Positions 23,904 to 33,540 of a stretch of DNA of 64,000 nucleotides are shown here, in pieces (position 1 is the first letter of the stretch; every line of letters begins with the position of its first letter). The stretch is from Exobasidium rhododendri (lineage: Eukaryota; Basidiomycota; Exobasidiomycetes; Exobasidiales; Exobasidiaceae): assembly GCA_026210745.1 (NCBI GenBank), contig CP110632.1, forward strand, positions 1,054,001-1,118,000, in the 5' to 3' direction. The position numbers and the translations under genes were made by a program. The notes beneath the pieces were generated by a model. That model worked only from the letters and a program-made list of their open reading frames with translations, had not been told where the DNA came from and did not search any database.

Positions 23904-24632
23904 ATGCATTCCTTCCCAGCGTTGTGAGTAAGCCTTTACGTTTTCACTTCGGTCACAAGATACTGCGTCTCCAGCTCACCATCTTACTGGCAAATTCGAC
24001 AGCTTCAGTGTCGATCAAGTGAATGATTGGTTGACCCGATTGACCTCTGCTTCGCACCAATGGACAGATATCCTCCAGCAAGAAGCTCAAGAGAGTGACC
24101 TTGCGAGTATAGGTGGCATACCTTTTGATACAATTCGGTCCTTTCAAGAAGAAGAGGAGGAGGTCTTAGTAGGCAACATTTCTCTGCAAATTGTGGACAA
24201 CCCGAAATCGAGACCTGTCAAAGAGAGCGGCGTCCCAGAGCCATTGGCCTTTCTTACAGCAGGACGTTGTCTTTCCACTGCGACATGGAGGCTGGGTGAG
24301 ACCATTGAAAGCGAAGTCTAGAGTACCGATACCCTTTACACTCACTGCAGAGATCTTCCTGTACAGGCTACTTTCTGGACCCACGATATGCCGGTAAAGG
24401 CATTATGACAGCTTGTCTGCAGCGGCTTCTAACTTTTCTTTCTTTACTAACCTCACTAACGACACCTTCTGAAATCCTTCCACACGTCCTCGCCTCAACT
24501 TGGGACTCGAATATCGCTTCTAGTCGGATTCTCGAGAAGTGCGGCTTCAGATCAGTTCATCACGGCATAGCACCAAAAGAAGGGGTCAATGACATTGCCT
24601 TTACACGGTATCAATGGTTTGGGTTCCACTAA
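23904..24632 (+). CDS. GNAT-family N-acetyltransferase (RimJ/RimL-like)
   Basis: Acetyl-CoA-dependent acyltransferase; the substrate is unknown. The secure part is exons 24003-24295 and 24367-24632. The junction in TWRLG|YFLDPRYAGKGIMTACLQRLL rebuilds the acetyl-CoA-binding Q/R-X-X-G-X-G/A loop as R-Y-A-G-K-G. A conserved late segment, LASTWDSNIASSRILEKCGFRSVH, is diagnostic of the RimJ/RimL type (SXXXLEKXGF). The first exon (23904-23923, 20 nt) is my best fit: its GTGAGT donor needs an acceptor at 24001-24002 to keep frame, giving MHSFPAFFSVDQVNDWL and 192 aa in total. The 5' end is uncertain; the two AG sites nearer the donor give the wrong frame. Confidence 0.7.
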
Positions 24633-24880
24633 TGCAACACAAAGAGCTTGAACAGCTGCTTGGCACATTGACATTTGCATCTCGAATCAGTCTTCAGGAG
24701 ACCGTTGTAATATACCTCTTTTCCCTGTCGACGTCTGAGTAAAGTGAAGCATGAAAGTCATGAGAGTCACCGCGCGTGGCCTTTGAAAGTAACACTTTGG
24801 CGTATCTGAAAATTGGAGAAGGGGAGACTGAAAGTTACACTACATTTAGTCCAACCACCATCCTCACACCATGAGATAGC

Positions 24881-26951
24881 ATGGAAACGACTGCCGGGCC
24901 GAGCACTATCGCTCTCCTGCCCTTGAAAGCGTGCCTCCCTCTACAGTCAATATATGTTGGGATTGATGCCGCTCGACAATCGCAGCTCTTTGCACTTCTT
25001 GATCATCCTAGACATGCCATCACTCTTACTTGTCTCGATGTCAGTCGACTTCAGCTCTTGTCTTGTGGTGGAGGATTGCGGCTATTTCAACACAGATGTA
25101 GACCGACAGTATTTGCACATGTAATGGGTAGGATTGTGGGTGTTGAGGAAAGGGAGAAGAGGGTAGCTTGGCTGGGTGAGTCGTTGCGCTGTCGTGTGTG
25201 GTCCTTTCGAATTTTGCTGATCAAGTGCATGCTCGCAGTGGACGACGGTAGCAGAGTCATTGCCGTGCATCACATCTTCCGGCAAGCAGCTACAGCTACG
25301 GCAAACATCAAGCAGCGCTTCGCAGTCACTCAAAGTCGAAAGGGCAAGGAGAGGCAGCTAGATCAGGTTACCTGTGGCATACCGGAAGAATATCTCTTGC
25401 CTCCGCCGCCACCCATGATGAGACGGGCAGGTCCCAAGAAGAGCAGTACGAAGGCCGTCAATGTTTCTGATCAGTACAAGATCGGGGATCTGGTCTCGGT
25501 CAGAGGTCGTGTAGACCTGTGGGTAGATAGGAAGGAAAGGATAGTGCTCGTCGATAGAGTTCTGCAAAAGTACAGAGATCTTGAACTAGGAAGAGCAGAC
25601 CTTGAAGGGTATATAGAGCTAGTTGAAGACCCAAACGAAGAATCAAAGCACCTCTTGAAAGCTCTCCTGCTCTCTGCGACAGACTATTCGGCAGTATTCG
25701 AATTACAAAGCGCTAGCAATGTGGGAAAGGCACCCGAGCGGACCGCACAGCGTGAAGAAGCCCTGCGGCAGTATAAGAAGGGGACTGTCGCAAGAAGGGA
25801 GCTGGATGAGACGGGCAGGAGAATGAGAGTGATGGAGGATGCACCAGAAGAAAGACTGGCGGCGTATCAGAGGCAAGGCCTGGGTACCACTCATCGCCTC
25901 GTCTCTGTCAATGTATCGACTGCCGAAGAATCGAGAAAGAACAGCGAAGAGAAGCGGGATGAGGCAAGCAGGAAGAAGCCGAAAGAGGCAGTAAAGAAAA
26001 GTACAGGACCAAGTCAGAATGTGCAGCCTTCTAAACAAACTTCCCTTGCTCCTACAATGGGCGAGAATGAGTCAGGAAGACACCGACAATTGCGAAGCTT
26101 CACCAAGCTGTCGGATTCGAAGATGACCGAAAGCACGTTCCGAGTGTACGTCGAGAAGCATTTACTTGACTACTGCTCCAACGGAGTGACCCGGGGAGAG
26201 CGAGGTGAGGTAGCAGGTACGTCTAAAGGCCTGCGCTTATGGCCTCCTAGAGAGACAAGGTGTTGCTTCGCTTTCTGACCCCCTTGGCTTCACAGAGGAA
26301 CCACCTGCCTTTTCTCTAAAGTATCTCCAGCGGGTCACACTGCTGTATCAACATGCAAGGCGAACAGTCGAAGTGGCCACGAAGAGGAGAGACGAGAAAA
26401 GGAAGCGAATGGAGCAGCAGCAGCGGCAGACAGGTACAAAGATGAAAGCGTTACCTCACACCGCAAAACGCAACTCGGCGACAGGTGCTAGCATCGATAC
26501 AGTCGAGCTAAAAATGGAAAGACTGTACGCAAGTGTTCTGCGAGCGATGTTGATGGATGGGATTGTATGTGTTGCACTGCCTAGTACAATGTTGAAGCGA
26601 CCGTTCAACGGGAAGAGCGTCCACACTGAAGGCGAAGCAAATACTATGATCTGCTCCCCGACGCCCTCCTCCTCTCCTTCATCCTCCTCCTCGAATGACG
26701 CCGCGCAAAGGTACAAGAGGCGGCATACCCAAGAAGACGCTTACCAAGTCATCACACCCTCGCTACTTGCAACGCCTCTTCAAGAAGCTCTACTTCGATG
26801 TGCAGGACATGCATCGAGCCTGCAATTGCTACACACTTTGCAAGCTATGGATGATCGGTGGAAGTACGTCAGGCAGGAGAGTGTGCAGGAAAGCTTGCAC
26901 TACCTACGAGACGACGAGCGGGACAAGGTCGAGACAAGCGCGTGCTACTGA
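24881..26951 (+). CDS. STN1: Stn1-like telomere-capping protein (CST complex)
   Basis: Putative single-stranded telomere DNA-binding subunit that works with Ten1 and Pol alpha-primase. Exons 24881-25175, 25239-26216 and 26296-26951 give 642 aa. The N-terminal OB fold is visible in PTVFAHVMGRIVGVEEREKRVAWLVDDGSRVIAVHHIF, with intron 1 inside the VDD turn. It continues in DQYKIGDLVSVRGRVDLWVDRKERIVLVDRVLQ. A charged linker follows, then STFRVYVEKHLLDY and a C-terminal helical segment (LLHTLQAMDDRWKYVRQESVQESLHYL) resembling a winged-helix module. At 642 aa it is longer than animal STN1 (about 370 aa), mostly through linkers. The strength of the call lies in the paired GXVVGVXXR...DDGS and VXGXV elements; other OB-fold proteins are the alternative. 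Confidence 0.7.
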
Positions 26952-26995
26952 GAAGGCGATGGAGATGAGAAGTTTGTACTATAGATTCGATTGAT

Positions 26996-29900
26996 TCACT
27001 TCCAGATGTTGAGGTAGGAGGACGATATCTGTTCAGGTTGCAGGAGCGGCGAGGCACGAAGAGGAGCGTCCAATTGAGACTCGAATGGGGAAGGTAAGAT
27101 CGGTCCATCGTTGCTCCTATCAAGCGTGTCACCATTCCTATCGTCGGCGCTCTGCTCGACTTGACACCTGGCTCGACGCAGAGTGGCCAAGATATCTTCG
27201 TAGAAACTGATCTGCGAATCAAGCAATTGAGTAGTCTGACTATTCCAATCTTGAGTGCGTTCCTGATGGATGCGATCCATTTCACTCGTAGTGATGTTCA
27301 TGATCGTCTCATGCCGATTCGAGAGATGCTCCAAGGCGCCATCGACTGGAGACGCAGGACACTTGTGATCCCTTTTCTCGTCACCGTCTCCCATTTCGTG
27401 ACACAAGGATGCCTCCGCGGCCTCATCAGTCGCTTGCGAGTATTTTGCCAAGGTAGCTTTGTGAACCTCCAGCGTCAAGCCATGCTGCAGATTCAACTTG
27501 GCCATGGTCACTAATCTGTCATGAAGAGTGAACAAGTCTGCATTCGAATGACTTTCGTAAAGATCGGCAACCGTCTGTAAGGCTTCTGCTGTACCTTGTA
27601 GAGATTTAGTCAACTTTTTGCAGTCCAGACACCCCTCCCTCCAGCACCAAGCTCTTTCTTCGTTTGTTGCACCGCTCGCATCTCGACGTCCGACGTTGCC
27701 CATCGGTGGCAAGACGATGTGATTGTCAAAGTTCATCAGTGTGCCAGGATGGGACATCACGTTCGACCTGACAGGAGTCAAGTGCAGGGATCCTGTGATG
27801 AGACGCAGAAGCGAGTAAGAGAATTGCCGATAGCTGTCCGAGGTAGCGCTCGTTGTCTCTCGAAGGTGCTTAAAGGTGGCAAGTATGCCAGTGTCTGGTG
27901 TGTTGAGGCCTCGCTGAAGTGCATTGCAAAACATCGTCATCTGCTTGACTTCAATGGCAGACTCGGCCATGTCAACGTTGAAAAGTGGATGGAAAGTTTT
28001 GGAGAATAAATTCATCGATGCACCGGCACCCCTGCCTTCCAATAGTATTTTTTCCAGCGTCTCTTTTGCCGATGCAGTCCAATCGTCTCCTTCCTCTTCG
28101 CTATCAAGGAAGAAGCGCACTCCTTCATCGTTACACAAGACGGGATGTCGAGCTACTCGAGCAAGCCAAGTCTGCAGTTGTCGACGTCTCTTCTCGACAA
28201 AGAGACCTTCGAAACGAGCAGTCTTTCCGGCCGTATGATTAGCGCTGGGGAAAGCAGGCATCGCAAGCACAAGAAGAGGAAAGAGCTTGTCAAGATAATT
28301 CGCCAGCCATTTGAACTGGGTAAATCGGCGGTATACACTCGAGGTCAACGCTGCTTCTTCTGGTCTCCGATGAGGATCTTGCGACGACCACTCCTCCTCC
28401 TCTTCGCACTGCAGGACATACGACGAATGGACTACAAAGGCAGTGAACTGCTTTCCCGTCTCATCGATCTGCATCTCGGGTGAATGCACCTCTGCGAATA
28501 TTCTCAAATCAGATGGCTTCCAAGCTGGGCCTCCGTGGGCTCCAGACACGATATCGTATCGGGCTTGCTCGACAGTGGCGTCTCCTCCCTCATCGGCAGT
28601 ATCGTGCGTCTTGCCAAAGAGAAGGTATTCTTCAGCTCCACTCGTCACGAAGGGCACAAAGCGATTCAAGTTTCTACCTCCAAAGAACCCGGACGGCTTC
28701 CAGGCTGGAACTAGAGACGTAGGCTTACTGGGGACCACATTGCCGACAAATTCGCCGCCTTCCCGTGATACGCAGATGCCTTCACTAGCGAAGCTTGACT
28801 TGAAAGCGTCAGCCTCCTCCACGTCGCACCCGTTGACGGAAAGGCTTAAAGGGAGCAGACCGTCTTTGGAAGTGTCGTAGATGGAGCTGCTACTTTGATG
28901 GAGATGTGTCAATATTTGGAAAGCTGATCCTGCTTCCTTGCTGCCTGAATAAAGCTTTCCGACACCTGATGCTGGTCGAGCTCGATCCCACCTCTCCCCA
29001 TGTTCATTAGCTTCTTCAGGACTCAGAATGGCGCCAACCCTGCCTTTGCTGTTTTGAGGTTTCTGCTGGATGACTGAGCGAGGAGAAGGAAGACTCAACC
29101 ACGTAGAAGCGGGTGTAATATTATCCAGCAATACCACAGATAGCTCTGATGAAGTCTGCTTGTGTCCTTCTTCTGGCAGTAGAGCGGGAGAAGAAGCGAA
29201 CTCCTGTACATAGGTGTACCAGCCTCTCGGAACAAGACCCCTTCTCCACTCATGGCCTATCCAAGCAAGCGCCAGACTCCATCCATCACTGACATCTTCA
29301 TTGAGAATTTCGAAATTCTGACCAGGAGCGAGGGAAAGCTCATTGTAGGACTCTTTCCCCGCAAAAGCATAAAGAGCTCTTGCCTGCTTTCCCCTTACTC
29401 TTGTTTGAGGTGAAGATACTGTGTTTGGCGATGTCACCTGTCTTTCCACCTCTGCATTAATTTCGTCACTTGGCAACTCTATCGCTAGGCTTGATGGTCG
29501 CACTGGCGGTGGTCCGGCAATGAGTGTTGACACTATCTTGACGGGGGTCTCGCCTACCTTGCTTGGCGAGGAGATGCACGGTTTGGGTCCAGCATGCTCA
29601 AACGCGCTGCCATCTCGAACGTGCATCCACCGCTTCTTGGGAGTATCCTGCAAAAGGCTTGCTTCATGAGTAGAATCGTCCTCTTCGTCCGAAAAGGACG
29701 ACAATCTGGACAGGATAGACGGCTGTCTAGAGCGTTGCGTGCTAAAGGAAGAAGAAATTGCACTGGACTGGCTGACTGGACTCTCGTCACCTTGTATCTC
29801 TGGTGAGGTCTGCAACCCGTCAACGTCCGTCTTGCGTAACTTTATCGTCCTGAAATCGGCGTTACTATCTGTGCTGTCGTTACTGGCTTCTCGAGGGGGC

Positions 29901-30430
29901 TTTGCAGCTATCGTACCTGCTCTTGCTTTAACAGTAATCTCACTACCAGACCTTGAGATCGCTTCTGACGAAAAGAGACTAGCGAGACTTCCATACGCCG
30001 GCTTGCTTGGTGTGGCCCTGTCAGAAGAAATCGATTGAGACTGTCTTGCTGTCCCCCACATATTGGCTCTATCATCATTGTCCATGTCATCTTCGTCGAT
30101 GTCGCATCTGTAATTATTACCCTCCCAATCCTCTATGTTTGCTCTCTGTGCCCTTGATGTATCAGATACTCGCTTGCAAGTGCTGTAGGTGCTGTCGCCT
30201 TCGCTTGACTGTGCTTGATGATAATTATGTCTGCAGCTGCTGGTATTATTGATGCTTTGTGAACGAATGTAGCTACGTAATGCGTCCGAGTCTAGAGTGC
30301 CTGTAAAGGCAGATGAAAGATGAGAAGGCTTTGGGGGCAGTGCTGGTTTGATTGTCGCCATCAAGGAGGATGTCGATGAGATTGGTCGGTGGTCGTAAAT
30401 TGTCATGATGGTCGTAAGGTCACATTGCAT
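26996..30430 (-). CDS. SH3-PX(-BAR) sorting nexin, SNX9/18/33-like
   Basis: Likely a phosphoinositide-binding membrane-remodelling adaptor at endocytic or endosomal membranes. A single exon encodes 1144 aa. The N-terminal 340 residues are disordered and Ser-rich with a PALPPKPS proline motif. An SH3 domain spans about 345-410 (ARALYAFAGKESYNELSLAPGQ...DGWSLALAW...RGLVPRGWYTYV). A PX domain lies at about 635-790, with VYRRFTQFKWLANYL, FEGLFVEKRRRQLQTWL and HPVLCNDEGVRFFL. The C-terminal about 300 residues are helical with a BAR-like layout. The start could be Met1 (30430), Met9 or Met24 (MATIKPALPPKP), the last resembling related proteins. It is convergent with the Stn1-like gene: only 44 nt separate the stop codons. 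Confidence 0.85.
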   Translation of the reverse strand: MQCDLTTIMTIYDHRPISSTSSLMATIKPALPPKPSHLSSAFTGTLDSDALRSYIRSQSINNTSSCRHNYHQAQSSEGDSTYSTCKRVSDTSRAQRANIEDWEGNNYRCDIDEDDMDNDDRANMWGTARQSQSISSDRATPSKPAYGSLASLFSSEAISRSGSEITVKARAGTIAAKPPREASNDSTDSNADFRTIKLRKTDVDGLQTSPEIQGDESPVSQSSAISSSFSTQRSRQPSILSRLSSFSDEEDDSTHEASLLQDTPKKRWMHVRDGSAFEHAGPKPCISSPSKVGETPVKIVSTLIAGPPPVRPSSLAIELPSDEINAEVERQVTSPNTVSSPQTRVRGKQARALYAFAGKESYNELSLAPGQNFEILNEDVSDGWSLALAWIGHEWRRGLVPRGWYTYVQEFASSPALLPEEGHKQTSSELSVVLLDNITPASTWLSLPSPRSVIQQKPQNSKGRVGAILSPEEANEHGERWDRARPASGVGKLYSGSKEAGSAFQILTHLHQSSSSIYDTSKDGLLPLSLSVNGCDVEEADAFKSSFASEGICVSREGGEFVGNVVPSKPTSLVPAWKPSGFFGGRNLNRFVPFVTSGAEEYLLFGKTHDTADEGGDATVEQARYDIVSGAHGGPAWKPSDLRIFAEVHSPEMQIDETGKQFTAFVVHSSYVLQCEEEEEWSSQDPHRRPEEAALTSSVYRRFTQFKWLANYLDKLFPLLVLAMPAFPSANHTAGKTARFEGLFVEKRRRQLQTWLARVARHPVLCNDEGVRFFLDSEEEGDDWTASAKETLEKILLEGRGAGASMNLFSKTFHPLFNVDMAESAIEVKQMTMFCNALQRGLNTPDTGILATFKHLRETTSATSDSYRQFSYSLLRLITGSLHLTPVRSNVMSHPGTLMNFDNHIVLPPMGNVGRRDASGATNEERAWCWREGCLDCKKLTKSLQGTAEALQTVADLYESHSNADLFTLHDRLVTMAKLNLQHGLTLEVHKATLAKYSQATDEAAEASLCHEMGDGDEKRDHKCPASPVDGALEHLSNRHETIMNITTSEMDRIHQERTQDWNSQTTQLLDSQISFYEDILATLRRARCQVEQSADDRNGDTLDRSNDGPILPSPFESQLDAPLRASPLLQPEQISSSYLNIWK

Positions 30431-30936
30431 TCATTAAAGAGGGCTTGAGGGCAGACGTCTGCAAGGAGATGGGGAGTGTTTGAGTAGGCATACGATGTGG
30501 TCGAGGCACCTTGGTGTTGGACCCCCCCCCTGAGTGTCTCAAGCAACACTTAATTAGAATTAAGCTTTCCTCAAACGCGCCTTCGTCCCTGACATATTGC
30601 ACACCGCAAGATCATCAGCACGTCGCCGCTACTCTGATAGCCGCTCGGGACCTTTCCAAGAGACAAGAGAGAAGTACGGCAGGCAGTCACCAAGGTTGTG
30701 CATCTATTGATTTGTGTGGTGCTGAACAAAGGGAAGGTGATGTGACACACTCGCCCACGAAAGCTCAAGTGCAACAGATGATGAGTGCTTGAACAGACCC
30801 TCTCCACGTGGCCTCGAGTGTCCTTGCGTACGAGAGATTTTATATTTCCTCTGCTTCAACGAAGACGACTTCCAAGAGGAGGAGAGTCCTTGCATTCAGC
30901 TTCGCTTCCTTTAGAAAGGGTACTGTCTCCATAAAG
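30431..30936. other. Divergent intergenic region, sorting nexin / RPC17
   Basis: About 500 bp between start codons. A run of nine C (30522-30530) is followed by an AT-rich inverted repeat, CTTAAT...ATTAAG at 30550-30565. In-frame sequence upstream of RPC17 back to 30808 is open but does not look like protein of that family. Confidence 0.4.
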
Positions 30937-31817
30937 ATGCGGGTGAGGAATTCTCGAGCAGCTCTGCTGTCCGACTTCGAGGTTCTCACAGTGATGCGAG
31001 AGATGAACGAAGAGCTTCAAATAGTCTCGTCAGTAGTATCGAACTCAGCATCAACAGGGACGACAGATCAGATTGCCGGTGGAAATGCAATCACCAATGG
31101 AGTGGAAAGGATTGGCAGCTACACCAATGAATACGACGCCTTAGATCAAGACGAAGACAGAGCTTACAAGAGCTTACCTTCAAATCTCCGAAGTATCCAG
31201 TATAAAGTATTAGAGACACTTAGTAGTGTACAAAGGCCTTGTGCCCATCAAGATCCAAAGAAGATCTCCCTATTTTTGGACGCAATTTCGGCTTGGGAGA
31301 GGGGCAAGCCTGTAATTGGAATGACGTCCGAGCGATCTTCCGATGCCCCCATTGCAAAGGAGATGAGGCTGACAAAGGGGGAGAAGCTTATGTTGATCAA
31401 TCAAGCACCTAGAGAGCTCGCTGTCTTGCATGCGGTGAGTAGTAGCCTTCGCGAGAGAACCTATCACTCATCCGAGAGCTGGATTGCTGATGCGTATATC
31501 TTGCATTCGCCTCTCCTACACAGATCGTCGAAGAGATACATGAGAGACTCAATCAGGAGCAGCAGTATGATCTTTTGGCCATAATTGGCGATATCTTACC
31601 TTTGGAAGAACTGACAATGGACCAAGATCAAGAAATGACGGACGTTAGGGCAGCTGCCAATCCTACGAACACTGACATGGACTATGATGGGAACGGCGAA
31701 GCGCTGCATGTTGGTGAAGGAGTCGAAGAGGACGGAATAGTGGACGACACGGATGAACTGGAGAATGAAGGCAGAGGGGAGGGCGCGATAGATGATGAAG
31801 GCAGGGAGGATGAATGA
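30937..31817 (+). CDS. RPC17: RNA polymerase III subunit Rpc17 (C17 / RPC9)
   Basis: Forms the Rpc17-Rpc25 stalk of RNA polymerase III, needed for initiation. Exons 30937-31434 and 31524-31817 (phase 0) give 263 aa. The start MRVRNSRAALLSDFEVLTVMREM matches the family opening. The HRDC-like domain includes RLTKGEKLMLINQAPRELAVLHA, joined across the intron to IVEEIHERL. Compared with yeast C17 (about 160 aa) it has a Ser/Thr/Asn-rich insert (about residues 30-85) and a long acidic tail (about 200-263, rich in Asp and Glu). It is convergent with the Ser/Gly-rich gene, 92 bp away. An upstream in-frame extension to 30808 is judged to be leader sequence. Confidence 0.92.
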
Positions 31818-31909
31818 GACAAGACACCGCCCGCGACACGAGACACACCACTGTACATTATTCATTCAATCAGCACCTCATTGCATACCGAGCAGACGTC
31901 ATTGTTACA

Positions 31910-32978
31910 TCACAAAACATTGAGTAGGAAGGCGATAAGCAGAGCAGGAAGAGCAAGCAGGATGTTGAGACCGGCGATTTGACCGAGGGCGGCACTGGTT
32001 GCAGCGTCAATAAGAGCAACATTGGGCCCGACGGTACTATTCAGGCATGCAAGGTAACTCGTGTCGACTGTTGTGGGCAAGGCAGCTAGAGGCTGGGTCA
32101 CTTCCGTGGTGTTGCCAGAGGTGTCAGATATGTTTGGCTGCATGTTGTCGTAATTGTCAAGGAGAAGTGCGAATGACGAGCCACGGTAGTACTGTACTGT
32201 CTGGTTCGGGTTGATGCTGAAGTTGGACGCCAGGGTGCTGGAGACACCGCAGCCCGATACCAAGGTCTGGAAGACTTCGTCGACACTGTTCAGATCACCA
32301 TAGAGCGCAAACATGTTGTTGGCCGCGTCTGTCACGTTTGCTGGCGGTGCAAGGGTGTACTGCGTCATGCCGCCGCCCGGTCGCTCCGTGTCGTTGTTGA
32401 GCTCCCTACTTCCATAGTAACCCCCATATCCCGCTGCTCCAAAAGCGACTGGCCAGACTGAAAGACGGTCGTAGATTTCAGCACGAGGCTTTTCTATCCT
32501 TCAAAATCCATAGCGATCGTGCTCGATACTCACAGATGAACGGAAAACCGAGACCTCCCACTGGACCTCCTAGTCCTCCTCTATTTCCGTAACCGCTGGT
32601 ATACCCACTGCCATATCCTCCACTCGAGTAGATGTTGGATCGAGTGCCGCCACCAGCTTGTCGTCCGGCAAAGGCACCGGAAGTGACCGTGTAAGGCGTG
32701 GAGATACCTCGTCCTGCGGAAGATCCATACACCTTTGATCCTCCGGACACTGAACCTGGGGTGAAGCCCTTTGAAGCTGAAGAAGACGAAGATGAAGATG
32801 ACGACGATGTAGTACCGCCTTTGCTTCCACCTGACGACGAGGACGACGACGACGATGAGCTTCCTCCTCCCGATTTACCACCGCCTCCACCTTTCCGCTT
32901 CAGGAGGTACCTCGTTTCCTGATGGCTGTATGCCTGGGAGAAGTCATCGCGAGCGTAGACAACTTTCATCAGATTCAT
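31910..32978 (-). CDS. Ser/Gly-rich low-complexity protein with hydrophobic C-terminus
   Basis: Function unknown. Exons 32534-32978 and 31910-32457 give 330 aa (phase 1 junction). After a short polar N-terminus comes LLKRKGGGGGKSGGG, two poly-Ser tracts of about ten residues each, and a Gly/Ser/Tyr-rich segment to about residue 140. A hydrophobic GFPFIFWPVAFGAAGYGGYYG stretch (about 143-163) spans the splice junction. A folded-looking region with many N-glycosylation sequons (NDT, NVT, NQT, NIS, NTT, NST) follows. The terminus, about 22 residues, is uniformly hydrophobic, like a GPI-attachment signal. The layout resembles fungal secreted or wall-linked KRKGGGG proteins, yet no N-terminal signal peptide is visible from this start. 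A TATA-like CTTATAAA lies at 33047-33054, about 70 nt upstream, which argues against an upstream coding exon. Confidence 0.75.
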
Positions 32979-33540
32979 GGTCTTGATCGTGTTTCCCGTT
33001 GTGTGTAGGAATAGTGGTAAGCAGAAATGATCTGTATCAGGAGTGCCTTATAAATGCAGAAGAACCCCTCCATGCGTGGAACAGCCCATGCGCTCCCCCT
33101 CACGCGCTCCAGGTTTGAGGCGGTGGAGGAGAGCTTTAAATGCCAAGCATTCTAGATCGCGTTCCAAATGGATGGATGACACGCCCGCTAGAAGGGCGGT
33201 GTGGAAGCATTTGTGGGCGTGACGTAATGGCGTGTTGTAGGGTTACACATCGCCTGATCGTATCATTCGCCGTAATTCAATTCGATCAGCGCAGCCGATG
33301 AATGATGAGGACAATACAGGACAGGCTGAGACAGGAAAAAAAAAGTAGAACTGTATAGAGAGAATAGCATATACAACAAAGCAACTACATACGAAGAGCG
33401 AGTCTGATTTGTTAGATGTACATCGCAGGACAGAACAAAACAATTTGCAGGTAGGGAGGAGCGGGGAATGAGCGGTTATATTGAATGCAGGGTGTATATA
33501 TTGTTGAGACAAAAAGAAAAAGAGATATGAAAGAGAGCTT
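32979..33540. promoter_or_regulatory. Intergenic region with TATA box for the Ser/Gly-rich gene
   Basis: 562 bp between two minus-strand genes. The TATAA at 33047-33054 is correctly placed for the gene at 32978. One TAGGGTTA motif lies at 33238-33245. The right part (33300-33500) is AT-rich, as expected of the CSC1 3' end. No gene recognised. Confidence 0.45.

Noticed and set aside
23924-23974. Nearer acceptors for GNAT intron 1 (AG at 23958-23959 and 23973-23974)
   Set aside because: Both put the first exon out of frame with the well-supported acetyltransferase reading frame.
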